Positions 24,641 to 38,167 are shown, counted from the first letter of the stretch. The stretch: 64,000 nucleotides of DNA from Hedera helix (GCA_947179155.2 OX359286.1:36795408-36859407); one strand, 5' to 3'. Notes: generated by a model not told the origin, from the letters alone. A program made the numbers and translations.

Positions 24641-27600
24641 TCAGCAAGCGCATCCACCTGACTGAGGTTGGGATTGTGATGCACTCCCACTGGTAGACCT
24701 CAAATTCACGTCAACCATGTCTTCTTGCTTTGTGGAAGAAAGATTTTCCATTCCCGGTAATGCTGCAGCAATTTTTCGAAACAATGCCTGCAGAAAGGGT
24801 TCATTTCAATAGTCATAACAATATATGATATCAAAAACAAAGAAAACATAAATACTTGTTTGGGATAAAAAGCGGTTACATATAACTTTGCTTCATGACT
24901 TGAATCAAGTTAAGATTAGCCACCTAAAATTTGAGCCTCTAATAATTGAAGCTCTCTCCGTTCCGAAATATAAGATCAAGTTAGACCGTATGAAATTAAT
25001 TTGGAATATTTTCAAATACAAAATAAATATGAATTTCAAATACAAAATTAATATCAATGCATTTACTTTGAGATCTCAAATTGACTTTAAAAGGTCAATT
25101 GATCTTTATATGTAATGAGACTACTTTTACAATGTCATATCAGTGTAATGATGCTCATTGCATGACACCCTCATTACATTGACAGGAACCAAATGTCACC
25201 CAAGTCCAATACAAATGAGACTATCAAATGACAGTTTTCTGTTGAACCTATGTTTTCCAGGATATTAATGAAGGTCCAACAAAACATGGGCCCTGAATTC
25301 CTCTTGAATTAATAAAACATCATTTTTCATGGTGTACACCAAGAGGTGATGAATTCAAGGCAAGGTTATAATGAACTATTATATCAGGTTGTACATGTGC
25401 ATGCATGTATGCAAGAGACAGACCTGCCCTCAAGAGAGTGCATGTGTTAGGGTGGCTTGCATGCTTGTTGCGTGTGTGGATGTGGTGGGCGGGGGAGGGA
25501 GAGAGAGGGAGACCTTTATGTTGAAGCCAGCTTTAGCACTAGTTTCGATAAACATGACGTTAAGATCACGAGCATTCTCTTCTGCTTCCTCTACAGAGAC
25601 TTGCCTGAGAAACATCCACAAAACCAGCATAACAAAATTTGAATACTTAATTACACCAGAGAAGGCATTCAATAGTTCAACATTTTGAGTACTTTTTATG
25701 ATGTATATCAGCATTTTCAAACATAGAACAGCAAAATGGACATGTGGTCTTAATTTCTAGTACACGAAAGCAGTCAGCTAGTTCTTGCATACCACAATTG
25801 TAAATAATATAATTCAAATGCGGTATGGCATATATGCACACAGAGACATATATGCAATCACAAACACACACCATAACTAGTGGAGCTAGAATCAACTCCC
25901 TGCAATCACCAATACAAATCTAGTGGGGCAGTACCCAGGACTTCTTTATTATTGTAGGTATTAAATTTTGTGTTACTAGATTGGTAGTCTCAAGTAGCCA
26001 GAAGCTAATAACATCTGAATCGTGATAATGAAATGGGGAAATATGGGAGTTTCCATACAATTAGGGGACTGTGGTACCTCTTTCCTTTGTGGTTCTATCT
26101 TTAATTCATAGCAGCAAAGAACTAAACATAGCGCCTTATCAATATTTTGGACTTGATTAGTAGTTCTCGGCCATCCCATCATGTTCCATAAGTATAGGAT
26201 TTTGGGCTTCCTGTCAAACGTTGCCTCACTTTGGGCCAGGGCCCCAAGCATCATCATGCACCAGCTCCAACCATAATAAAGTCAGACTTATTCTGTGGAA
26301 TCAACTAAATGTAGGGCATCACTGATGCTAACCACTAATAAAAGGTCAACTTCATCTCACTTTAAACCTTTTTTTATGAGTAAATATTTTCATTAGAAAA
26401 ATGGGACAAATCCAGGTACACGGCCAGTACACAAAGGAACCTCCTAAGGAGTACTTACACTAAGTTCCTTTGACAAACTATCAAAAGGACTACAAAATGC
26501 ACAATAAAACCCGGATAGGCTTCACTAAGCCAGAAGAAAAAGAAAAATAATAAAAAAAGAGGCTCAGGGAGAGAAACTGCTATGGCACAACATCAGTACC
26601 TTCCAAATCATCCACTAAACGCTGTGACCGTGTGAGGCACCGGGTTCCGCCTTTTCCTCCACTCTTTCTTCATCCTAATTCCTCACCCCACACCAAGCCT
26701 GCAACTAACAGAGCTTGGCATCACTCAAGAGAAGCCTTGTGGAACTTTAAACCTTGGAAGCAAGGAAATTTACAAGACTGACGTATTGGTATTGTTTATT
26801 GATACTTCAAGACTTTCTCATATACTTTGCTCGACAATTTTCTACTTGTTCATAATTTGAATATAAAATTCTTCATTTTGGATACATAATATATTTCTTG
26901 GACACTCGGGAACGCACACGTAGCATACCTTTGACATTAAGATATGACTTTCTTTTAGTGTAAAAGAATATAATAGTCAAAATAAACATAAAGAGTACAT
27001 ATTATCCAAAAGTAAGGTAGTGAGAAGGCTTTTCCTAAGGACTATCAGCCTGGTCAGGGACAGTTCTTCATGTTCTAAAGCAATAAGGAACGTCCTACTT
27101 TAATAAAGGCAACATCTTGGTTCTTTTTCTGGAAGATTTCAATAAAGCTCAACAAGGATTAGCAAACTATCAACCGAGAGTGACAATCCAATTCTAATAG
27201 GTTGAACGAAGAATGAAAGTACAGGATATGGGTCGTGTGGATCTAGGAATCAAAGGTGAAGTTTGTTTCAAATTCAGATAATTGGCAAGTACTCCAAGTA
27301 AGAAAAAATTGTTATTTAAATAAAATATAAAAAGAGAAATAAACCTAAACCATATTGTGATTAATTCAATCCCAATCCAGGGAGGCCCTCAAGCTGAGAG
27401 TCAATTATTACAATCATATTTAACACAATCAGTCAATCAGAGCAAAGTTTAGCCGTCTCAATTACCTTTTCTCCACAAGGTCAGTTTTGTTTCCAACCAA
27501 GACAATAATAACATCACTGCTCCTCTCCGTGCGAACCTCCTCAATCCACTTTGAGGTGTTCAGGAAAGACTGTCGACCTAAATCAGAGAGGCACCAAAGA

Positions 27601-30438
27601 AGGTAAAGATATCAGAAGTCACTAATCAGGCCTAATAAACAGATAGCCTAACACTAAACTAACACGTGAAGATTTTTAAAAGATATACAACTCATCAAAT
27701 AAAAAAAAATACATAATATAAGTGGGTTCAGTTAGCTTCTATAAAAATGAAAAAAACAATTAATACAGGAAAAATAGAATTATTTAGGAGAAAAAATAAA
27801 TTCAAGATTTTCATACTTGCGACGTCATATACAATGACTGCAACAGATGAATCCCTAATATAACTTGGAATGAGACTCCTAAATCTTTCTTGCCCAGCTG
27901 TATCCCTGTAACCATGCAATTAAATATTAGATTAACCACCTAAGGAGCTCTCTGAACAATTGACATGACAACATCATATTTTACAATGGAACGTGAAAGA
28001 CGTTGACATAGTAACAACTGCTGAACAAGAGGCTGGTCTCAGTAATCATCCTAATCAAGATAACTCCACTTTTCTAACATTATTTTATGTGAATTAACTA
28101 CATAATAGATGAATTCTTGGTTACTCTGTGATAGATACATGATCAAACTACAGCAGTAATCCTACCCTGCTCTTAAACAAACACATTATGATCACAAGAC
28201 ACCTCATACTATTGATGGAACTATAGTAGTTTTGTCTCAAAAAGTTTTACTTTAACTGGTAATAGATAGCTACTCCTAATGGAATATAGCTGAACTTCCT
28301 GATGACACATACACAGCTATTTAGCCGGAGCTAATGTTCATATACTTTTTCTTTGATAAACATCAAAGTACAAAGGGGATTTCTCCAGTTCCCTAAGATT
28401 CGACTCATAATCTAGGACAGACTAACAAAAGAAAGTGGAAACAGTTTACGGCCTTATGTGTACCAACAGAGTGTAAAACAGTTTACAACATGGGGAGAGA
28501 CAAGAGTCATGAAACCTATAATTTCTCACTTTCTGTCATATACAGGTTGCTGCCAGATCTTGTGAACAGTACCACTCAAAGCCATACAATCCAATAACCG
28601 GTATAATCTTTTTGAAAAATTCAACAAAAGAAAAAAGAGAAGATTTATTTTAAGAAATAACTAAAATCCATTAATATTTCTCAATTAATTCGAGGGCATT
28701 TCTTTTTGTTACTAGGCCATTGCTTGGACCAAGAGATGCAAATAAATCTACAAATTAACGATCCGGAATATACATGTTGCCCATAGAAATAAAATGACCA
28801 ACACAATTTTGAAAAGTTATGAAGAGCAAAATGCCAAAATTTTACCACAACTGTAAACGAACTGTTCTATCTTCCAGATACATGGTCTTTGACAAAAGAT
28901 CGATGCCGATTGTAGCCTGATCTCCAATCAAAAAATAATTATCAGTTTATCTATTGCAAAAAGCTACCATCTGTACTCATAGTGAAGGGGCAAGATATCT
29001 GTAGCTAACAACAACAGGACTGCATATTATTTACAAGACATAGCTGCCTAAAACTGTGAGAGTGGGGCAGGTAAAACTGAAAGCAAAATTGGTTATTTAC
29101 TTTTACGTGTCTTTGTATAAATTTGATTTATATTTAACTTAATTAGTTGAGCTACATTTATAGTTTTCTTTGTGGTACTAACATTTTCTTAACCTATACT
29201 AGCACAACCCTTATTTCCCTTTTTGGATGTTGATTTTTAACTACTTGTGCTCGTATATTTATGCGAAATATATGATAGCTTTTATCTTTCGCAATTTTCT
29301 TTCAAATAACAAGTTCACTAAAAGTATTCCTAGTTCTTTGTCATCTCGAACTCGTCTATCAGCTATGTAAGTTTTTTTGCTATAATATTTGTAGTTGTTA
29401 ATGTGTGTTGCTCGTGTTTATTGGATTTTAGTTTCCTAAGCTATAACTCTTGTTTCAGGTCTCTAAACGACAACCAGTTAACAGTCAAAAATCTGTATTA
29501 CTTTATGCACTCCAGGATAAACTATTAATAGAAATATATCAACTGCTCTTGTTTTTCTTCTTCTTTTTTCATTGTGCCATATTTATTAGTTCCTCGTTTA
29601 TTAACTGCATAAACAAATTTTGTTGTTTAGTCCAGATATTCTAAAGGGTGGTAGCATGCTAAGATTTGTAAAAGAATGTTATTATGGTCTATCCATATTA
29701 CATTTGATTTATTAATTGACGTGTTAACATGTTAGCTTCTTGCTTTTTAAGTGTTAGTTGGGTCTGTTTCAGGTCGTATTGTATAGGGGTGTACTATGTA
29801 TGTGTGCATGGTTCATAGGGACTTATTTTGATGATGCAACAAAGGATATTTGTGCATCGTGTATTTGTTAAATTCAAAGAAGCTATAGAGCTTCGTTGAA
29901 TTTGTTAACTGCATAAACAAATTTTGTTGTTTACTCCAGATGTGTAAAATTTTAACATCTGACATATATTTGTTAAGCACATTCAGTAATCATGGACCAA
30001 GCTCCTCAACCCTTGAAATAAAATGAACCCAGGAAAAAAGCTAAAGAAGCTAAGAAAACTAGAGTAAGAACACTACGAACTCAATTATGGTTCTCGCATA
30101 GTCTCGAAATTTTGGATCAAACACCACGTCTGTGTTAAAGTTATATCAGAAAATCACACAAATACTACTAAAACTAGATCCATTTGCCCTGATCGAATTT
30201 ATTAGGAAAAATCCACAAAGAGAGTAACATCAGATTTACACGCAGTTATATGTAAACATTCACACACAAAATCACACGAGTTATATGGGTGTGGTTTGAT
30301 TAATGAGAATTTAGAGCTTACCTGATAAGTATTATCGAATTTATCATACATAAAGCGAGTGATAATGCTTGTTTTGCCCACGGATTGATCCCCTAAGAAG
30401 ACGAGTTTGTACTTGGCAAGTGCCGATACCGGCGCCAT
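24641..30438 (-). CDS. RABH1: RAB6-type small GTPase (RABH1 subfamily)
   Basis: RABH1 GTPases regulate Golgi and retrograde vesicle traffic. Six exons in transcript order are 30438-30322, 28916-28846, 27905-27817, 27577-27466, 25604-25514 and 24787-24641. They total 627 nt, giving 208 aa, the length I recall for RABH1b. G motifs are all present: P-loop GDQSVGKT (16-23), DTAGQE (64-69), NKTD (122-125) and ETSAK (150-154). The C terminus GGCAC carries the double-cysteine CxC geranylgeranylation signal. One oddity is that the RabF1 segment reads IGIDL, where Rab proteins almost always have IGIDF. The 5.8-kb length comes from large introns: 27,906-28,845 and 28,917-30,321 hold mostly AT-rich sequence, and 25,605-27,465 holds a probable retroelement remnant. 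Confidence 0.95.
24952..25120. mobile_element. Stowaway-like MITE remnant in the last RABH1 intron
   Basis: It begins CTCTCTCCGTTCCGAAATATAAGATC, a typical Stowaway-like terminus. It continues with TTTGGAATATTTTCAAATAC and an internal AAATTGACTTTAAAAGGTCAATT palindrome. The right TIR is not clear, so the end is approximate. Confidence 0.45.
26365..26620. mobile_element. Possible retroelement remnant in a RABH1 intron
   Basis: The stretch starts TTTTATGAGTAAATATTTTC, then ATTAGAAAAATGGGACAAAT and later GTACACAAAGGAACCTCC. This layout resembles the reverse-oriented 3' ends of retroelements commonly met in plant introns. A shorter similar segment lies near 28350. No coding frame remains, and the assignment is from general resemblance only. 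Confidence 0.25.
29601..29941. repeat. 37-bp direct repeat flanking ~267 bp in RABH1 intron 1
   Basis: The block TTAACTGCATAAACAAATTT continuing to TCCAGAT occurs at 29601-29637 and again at 29905-29941 with one mismatch. The interval between has no coding frame. It could be a local duplication or the flanks of a small insertion. Confidence 0.7.
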
Positions 30439-31889
30439 CTATGCAAATTCAAGTAATTGGAACTAGAAAAAGTAACACCCTTTTCAATTTTCAGATCGTT
30501 TTACATGGCGTGCTGGTGGAATTTTATTCTAGAGATAGAGAGAGTGGAGGCAGTGTCAATTTGACACCGGTTCTGAAGGTGGCAGTGGATCTGTTTATAG
30601 TGCTTAATTTGGCCCATAGAGTCTTTGGGGTGAGTAGTGTAAGGTTTAAAATTCAAATTGGATATAAAATCGTCTTAAGTTCAATTTGATAAATTTAAAA
30701 TTATATATAAAATCATTTATGATTAATGTGATGTGGTTCTATTTTATGTAATTTCAATTTTAAAATAATTTAATTTTATATAATTTAAATTAATAATTTA
30801 ACATCACATAATATTAAATATCAATTTGATAACACACAATCATACATAACTTTATTTTTAATGTTTTATCTAAATAAAAATAAAATAAAACTTGAAAACA
30901 TAAATGATGTTATCTTTTTATATATATAAATTCTAAACAAAGATAATTATAATTTAGGATAATTCTAAATATTTGCACATTATAATAATGTTTCTTGATA
31001 TGAATATCTGATTTATTTTGACAGTACATAATGCGATGCGGTTTAACCTAAAAATCAAACTCAAATCGTATTTACGATTTTCAATCTACCTAAAATTGTC
31101 ACGTATACCGGAATCGTTAATACAATTTCAGAGGCAATTTAATTTCTTACTCACATCTATATAGTACTGTGTTTTTTCATTTTCCAAAAAATGTATATTT
31201 CCCTTTTTCTTTTTCTTTTTTTAATAAACTATTGAGTGTTGAGAAAAATGATCCGGGGTCATCTTCGGGCTTCATCAGTCATCACCATTCACTTCAATTT
31301 TCCATTTATTCTAAAATTTGTAAAATATATTTAATAGTATTTTCTTCATTTTAAGTTATAAAATTAATATTAATTTAAAAAAACAAATTTAAATATTTTT
31401 AAACTTAAAATTAAAATAAATTTATTTAGTTTACATTAACATAATTATAAATATCATAAATTATTTTAAAAATAATACCAATTATAAAATTTATTGTTTT
31501 AAAAATATAATTAAATCATGTTAATTTTAAATTTAAAAATATTTTTAAAAAAATAATAATAATCTTAGAATAGAGAGAGTATTTATTATAGCTAATTTTT
31601 TAAGTTAATTACAATATTATCACTCTTGCGAATATCTAAACATGTTTTAACTATAATTTTTTATATTTTATTACATTATCTTTTGTTGATAATTGGTTTT
31701 TTGTCTACGGGCATTTTGAAGTTCTAAAACGCAGTAATACATTTTAAATTTTTATTCATCTAATAACTTTATATTTTAAACACAATTTATTTAATTTATA
31801 ATTACAATAGTTAGAATTTAAATATAATACACTAAAATTAATGTACCATGTTTAAAATTTTAAACGGTATAAACGCTATCGCTCCAAAC
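30439..31889. other. AT-rich spacer upstream of RABH1
   Basis: It contains the RABH1 promoter region, one Stowaway-like MITE (31340-31579) and the left flank of the hAT element. No gene is visible. Confidence 0.5.
31340..31579 (-). mobile_element. Stowaway-like MITE with TA duplication
   Basis: Reverse complemented, it starts CTCTCTCTATTCTAAGATTA and shares long internal blocks with the copy at 42457: TATTTTTAAATTTAAAAT, ACATGATTTAATTA, TTTATGATATTTATAATT and TAAACTAAAT. It is bounded by TA on both sides (31338-31339 and 31580-31581), the Tc1/mariner target duplication. Confidence 0.7.
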
Positions 31890-32479
31890 TAAACATGCAC
31901 AGTAAATCGCTCTGGCCTAGTAGGCTTTGGCCGTTGACCAGACCAGCCCAGACTTTGATTTTTGGGCCTGTAGGCCGGACTTCTCGATCAAAATCTGGCT
32001 TTTTGAGACCTGCAGGTCAGGCGGGGTCAGGCCTGTAGGCTAGGCGGGGTTAGGCCGTGGGTTAGGTCAAGTCAGTCCTTAAGCCGAGTCAGGTCAGTCC
32101 AATCCTTAGGCCGGGTCAAGCCAATCCAGTCATTGGGTCGAGTCAGGCCTAAAAATATAATCAACTAATTTTTAATGTGAAATATAAATATTAAATAAAC
32201 TAACTACTATATTAATTAAATGTATTGACAAAAAATTAAAAATTAATAATTAATCAATAATAAATAATGAGTCGGTTACAAATATTTTTCTTTAAAATAT
32301 TTTTAAAATGTCTTCAAAATTCAAATTTTCAAAAAATGTATATTCATATCTTCAAAAAATATCTCTTCGTTATATCTTCAAAAAATATATCTTCAATCTT
32401 CAAAAAAACATATATCTTCAATATTCATGGATGTGCAATTTCGTCAGTTTCTACTCTAACTTCGAGATCTTATGAGCTA

Positions 32480-34419
32480 TTTTGATTGCCTATTACATCT
32501 TGTATTTTTCTTTGTGTGGCGAGATAATCTCTATAACAAATGCATATATCCAACGATTTCGGGCTAAGTTTACTTCTCTTTTCATCCAATACCCTGCCAG
32601 ATAAAGAAAAATAAAATTATGAAGCTACGGTACTAGCTTGGATAGTTAGTAAATCACGGGCCATCACTGCCAAAATAGGAAATTGTCTACTATTTTTTTT
32701 TCAAAATGCAAGTATATCAAAATTTTCTAATTATTTGTCGGTTATAAAATTTCTAAAATCGGCACTATAATATAAACCAAGTTCATTTAAACTGTTTGTT
32801 TATGTTGAAGTTTTTGATTTTCTTAATAATGATGCATACATATAAGATGATGAATGTGCAGGGGGTGGTGCACGTGTAGATGTATAATATCTCATTGTTT
32901 GTAAAATTCAGTAAATGTAGTATTAAATTTTAGTTTAATATTATCAATATTTTCAGTATCTAAATTTTCTATTATATATTCTAAAACACTTTCCACACCT
33001 CCTAATTTTATTACGGGGTTTAATGTCGCTGCACAAGTAATAACATTAGGCATGTCTTCAAAATATTTTTAAAATTTTTCTTCCATATTCAAAATAAAGG
33101 TAGCCAAAAAATGATCATATTTATATTTTTTAAACATATTTGTTATTTCTAAACATGCAAACATAACATGATGAATTGTGGGATAATAAACACCACTTAA
33201 TTATTTTGTGTGTTTTTTAAAAACTTTAAAAATATTTAAAAGTTGCCATAATAAATTTCAGTCTTCATTTATTATTTCATTATTAGTTTATGTGTTGTAA
33301 AACTCTATAAATATATTTTTACGTTTATAAACATCTCTAAATAAATCATATGTACTATTCCATCTAATGTTATTATCAAATCTTACTTTTTAAAAATTTT
33401 CACCTCTTGCATGACAAAAAAATCTAAAATATTGCATTCTTCTATTTGAACCATATATAAAAGCAATCATACCACGAAATTTAGATAATGTCACTTGCAA
33501 GTAAATGAATTCAGATTGTACAATTAAATTTATTATAAGGCAAACACATTTAATATGAAAGAAATGCACCATTTACTACATGTTTTAAATCATTTGTTAA
33601 CATGTTAATAGAACTAGTATTATTTGTTGCATTATCTAAACTAATACTCATTATTTTATCTTTAATTTTGAAAGTACGGATTATGGACATAATTTGAGCA
33701 TATATTTAGTGACCAGTATGTGGTAATTCAAAATATTCAAATCCTATAATTCTTTTTTGCATAAACATTTCATAATCTATCCAATGAGCTGTAACACAAA
33801 CATAACTAATTCCAAGTTGATGTTTAGCAGACCAAGTATCACTAGTTAAACAAATTTTACTGTTAAAATTATCAAAATATTCAATTAATTCATTTTTAGC
33901 TGTATTATATAATTTAATTGCATCACGTTTAGTAGTTATTCTACTTACTTGTTTATATTTCGGTTGCAATGCTCCTTGAATGTAGTCGGTACAACGCGCA
34001 TTGTCAAAAAAATTGAATGAAAGCTCCTTCTCGATCACTAACTTAGCTTGCCACTCCTTTTGTAAGATTTGATCGTAACTCCAATTGTGGTCAGAACGAT
34101 CAATTTGTGATTGAGTACTTTCATTGGTTATTTTATGCTTTTTCAAACACAACTCATAGTGACGGACTAATGTGGAACTTCCTTTAATCCCAAATAAGTT
34201 GTTACATATTTTGTATTGTGCTTTTTTTACACCTTTCGCAATCCGCACTTCAATGAAATGATCCCAAATAGGCGTTGTACGTTTTGTTTGCTCACCGACT
34301 GGACGTGAAAATGTTGTACAGTTTGTACTCGAACCTAGAACGACACTTTCGGGCATAATATTTGGATCATTTTGGATAGTAAATGACACTTGTGGAATAT
34401 TGGAGGAATGAGAATCCAT
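32480..34419 (-). pseudogene. hAT transposase pseudogene (BED-hAT type)
   Basis: The 5' part is an open 237-codon frame from 34419. It has a BED-type zinc finger at residues about 48-95, in which the first zinc cysteine appears to be Tyr69 (C72, H87 and C91 remain). The RNase-H fold follows, with the first catalytic-type Asp at D194 in LTSDTWSA. A TAA at 33706-33708 then stops the frame. The same frame resumes (SLDNATNN, second catalytic-type Asp), shifts near 33560, and continues in another frame with NNIRWNSTYD near 33350. The C-terminal dimerisation domain is recognisable near 32560-32690 (MARDLL, STVAS, GRVLDEKRSKLSP) but holds another in-frame stop. It cannot encode a full transposase. 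Confidence 0.85.
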
Positions 34420-34869
34420 TGTAATAATGAGTGTACTAATAAAATAAATATTATGATTTGTGTATAATAAATTATAAATATTATAGAACTAGTATAATAT
34501 ATCAGAGAATATCGATGAATGAACTTGCAAATGTATTAGAGAACTAGTATACTAAATATTACTAATGAGCTTGTAAATATATCAGAGAATAGAGAGAGAT
34601 ATGAGGAGTTGTAATTTGTGAAATAAATTGTATGATATCTATAAAGAAAAAAATATCCGTTAATAAATCTGACTGTTGATAAATATGATCGTTCATAAAT
34701 ATGACCGTTTATAAAATAAATCGTTGTCATTTTGTAGCATGCGTAGTTGGCTAGTTGCGTAAGTCAGTCTGCAGTGCAGGTGCACTAGCGTAACTGACAT
34801 TTGATTCCTCTCGAGAAAGAGATGGTAGTACCAATAGCATAGGCAGTATACACGAGCCATGGGGAGAGG

Positions 34870-34897
<28 letters not shown>
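34870..34897. repeat. (AT)n microsatellite inside the hAT element
   Basis: About 28 bp of AT dinucleotides in the 5' flank of the transposase pseudogene. Confidence 0.85.
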
Positions 34898-34900
<3 letters not shown>

Positions 34901-35373
34901 TTTTTATGCTCCTAGCCTCTTATAGTCTTATCATCCTATGCTTACTTGCTGGCTGACTAGTGATGATGGAATGGTAGAGCCGTGTACTGTGTAGACATTT
35001 GTAGAAGTAAGATATATGATGTCAATTCAAATATTAATAATTCATTAATTTTGATTTACGTGATAAAGGTAATAGTCTTATTGCTCTTCGTGTTTTTTTT
35101 GCTTTGATTACTTTACAAGTTTTGATAACTCAAAAAGCCAGACAACGCCACAACGGTAATAACAACATAGGCTATTTGGCGGACTGGGGCGGACCTTTGC
35201 ATAGGCCGGGCGAGACTGGTCTTTTTCATAGGTTGGACTTTTATGTCAAAATAGCAACCTGTTTAAAGACTGTAGGTCGGACCGGCCTGGTCCGTCGGGT
35301 CCGGGCTTTGATCAGGCCGAGCTCAGGACAGGCCAGGTCGACCTGTGGGCCGTAGACTTTTTATGCATCTCTA

Positions 35374-36300
35374 CTCCAAACACACATAACCGCATAAACT
35401 CTGTGATAACTTATTGGTACACCAAACAATATAAGATGTAAGATTCGCGTTACAATAGTATAAGCATATTTATTATATTTAACTCTCTCGTATGAGATTT
35501 AAAATCTTTTAGGGGTGTTATGCAACAAATGAAGGTGATTACGAAAACTTTCACACAAACACATTTTACATTTTTAATAATTAGTTTTTTAATGGGATTT
35601 TTCATTAAATTTTCTTTATAACATCAACTATGCAATGAGCTGATTTTCAACTTTATTTTATTTTTATAATATTTTCGTTAATCAATAATTGATTATAGCT
35701 ATTTTAGCTCTTTGGAGCAGGCTTAAGTCTTGTTTGCCAGAAAATAAAAAATTATCCAAAATCTGCTTTTTTCAAATTTCTAAATTTATTTTGTTGAGAT
35801 CATATATTTCATGTTATTATACTCTCAAATAAAGATAACAATAGTAAGAATATTCCTAAATAATGTTAATAGCATCTATTATTTTTGGTATATATGTAAG
35901 CAACAAAATTAAAATTTAAAATTATTTAGTAATTAATTTCATCTAATGCAAATATATTATGCCAATAATAATATACTATTTTTGTTCAGAATTATAAAAT
36001 TATTATTAATTTTAAAAAATTTAATTTAAGATATTTTTAAATTTAAAATTGACATGATTTATTTAAAATAATAAATTATATAGTTAATAAGAATTTTTAG
36101 ATATTTTATGATATTTATAATTATTATTTTAAATTTAAAATATTTGAAATTAGTTTTTCAAAATAACGTCACCGAACTAGTAACAATCGTTTCCTTCCTA
36201 GAGAAGCCGAAAACTGAAATAGGCGTCTCAATATCTCTGTCTTTCCCCGCCAATCCGCATACATATATATATATATGCGTACATACGTATAATTTCTATC
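35374..36300. other. AT-rich spacer upstream of the GOT1 gene
   Basis: It contains a partial Stowaway-like MITE (35976-36150) and the GOT1 promoter from about 36200. No gene is visible. Confidence 0.5.
35976..36150 (+). mobile_element. Truncated Stowaway-like MITE
   Basis: It shares AAGATATTTTTAAATTTAAA, ACATGATTTA and TTTATGATATTTATAATT with the copies at 31340 and 42457. It then ends early, so only roughly the left two thirds remain. Confidence 0.5.
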
Positions 36301-36584
36301 CATTCTAACTCTCTGCAGTCTGTTTAAGAGGTTTCGTTGAAATTTTTGGAGTTAACGTTTTTCTGAAGCTGTAACAGATTCGTTGAATCCAGTTCGTGCT
36401 CGTCTGATTCGCGAAGGTATTGTCTCAGATCTTTTGATATCGATTTTGAATGATTTATGTATAGTTTATTTCTTAATTTTAGTTTTCTATCAGCTAATTT
36501 GTTTTTATTCGATTTGATCTTCTTGCTCAATTATATAGGTCATCTTGGGCTGTCAATTGAGGCGTTTCTATCTGAATCAACACA

Positions 36585-38087
36585 ATGCTTGAAATGAATG
36601 ACCGCAAAAGTGAGATATACATGTTTCACTATATATGTTTGTGCAAACGTGTGTTTTTCTATGGTGATTTTTAGGCCAGCTTTTAAGCTTGTACTTTGAC
36701 TATGGTTGGGTCCAAATTCATCTTTGGCGCTCATATATTGGTGTGCTTGGAGTGTGTGACTAGGGCTATAAAATGAATGAATTTACTTCCTTTAAAGCTA
36801 GTTTGAGATTGGTTAGTAAAATAAATGACTCATGCTTTATCAAATTTTGAGGTAAATAACATTATAAGCTCGGTTGGCATACCAGACAAAGTTCTAAAAC
36901 AATATAAAATCTCAAGCTATTCGAGCTAGTTGGCTTGAGGCTCCTTTGATATCACTTGTAAGATAAGCCATGAAAATTTGAGATATAATACAGTTACTTT
37001 TGACGAGCAGAGCTTGAGCAACTTAAAGTCTGGCTTAACTCCGCAAGGCAAATTTAAGCTTTAGCAACTTAAATTTTGGCTCAACTCAACTTATTTATAC
37101 ATCAGGTGTGATTTAGTGGAGTAATAACCTGTGAATGACAGTTTTTTATGCATAAGATTTCAGTAGTGTTTATTAATAGTCATATGAGATGGACACTAAG
37201 GGTCTAAGGGATGGTAATCGCCATCAATTTTAGAAATCAACTTAGATATGGATAGTAGGTTATTGTTTTCTAAAGTACTTGTAAGTTGTGGAGTGCACAG
37301 ATTATAGATAAAAGAAAGAAACAGAGCCACTTAAGAATTTGGTGAATTTTTTTCTTTATTAATTTAATGAGGACCCGAGCCAACAGTAAAAGTCAAAAGA
37401 CAAGGAGTCATTGATACTCACTTGGCTGATGTTCTTTTATGTAGTACATGGCTGATCTGGTTCAGACTAATGAAAATAGAATTACTGGGGCATCTACTTT
37501 TTAAAGAATGATGAAGGGAAAAAAAAAGAACCTATTATAGCATGTTTTAATTATTGGCCTGCACTGGTTCACATCAAGAACACAATATAGATATATTTGA
37601 TTTCAGGGGAGATCAGCGTTATTTTATTTTCCTTGAGCTTTGTGTGTGGTGCAATTGCTTTGTTTTTTTTCTTTACCTAAAGCTCCAATATGAACTGTTT
37701 TTTCCTTTATTTTTTTATTTTTGATATGCTTGGTTTAATGTCAAAAATTGGTTGACTAAATACAAATTGCATTTTGTAATAAAACAGAGATTGGGCTGGG
37801 ATTGACAGGATTTGGTGTCTTTTTCTCATTTTTGGGAATCATTTTCTTCTTTGATAAAGGACTACTTGCCATGGGAAATGTAAGTATAAGTCTCACTGTG
37901 TCAAATTTTATGGCTCAGTTCTTATTATGCTCTCTACTAGTTAACTTATTGATTCTTTTATTCTTGCTTAACATGGGGTTGTTTTGGTGATAATGAATCA
38001 GATCCTATTCTTATCAGGGGTGTTGTTAACCATTGGACTGCAGTCCTCTCTACAGTTCTTCATGAAACGCAACAATTTTAAGGTTTT

Positions 38088-38167
<80 letters not shown>

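Larger units (their letters stand above)
31890..35373 (-). mobile_element. hAT-superfamily DNA transposon, decayed
   Basis: The 3484-bp element has identical 8-bp flanks CTCCAAAC (31882-31889 and 35374-35381), the target duplication length of hAT. The left terminus reads TAAACATGCACAGTAA and the right terminus, reverse complemented, reads TAGAGATGCATAAAAA. They match at most positions and fit the TA..g.TG hAT terminus. Subterminal regions (about 31915-32150 and 35165-35355) are strikingly GC-rich in an otherwise AT-rich setting, with repeated AGGCC, GGTC and CAGGC words as in transposase-binding arrays. A broken transposase gene lies between them. Confidence 0.85.

Noticed and set aside
29450..29644. 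Open frame with splice-like borders antisense to RABH1 intron 1
   Set aside because: The short frame has no recognisable domain and no convincing neighbouring exon; T-rich sequence yields splice-like motifs by chance.
29878..29896. GAAGCT-ATAG-AGCTTC hairpin considered as a Helitron end
   Set aside because: No CTRR follows at the expected distance.
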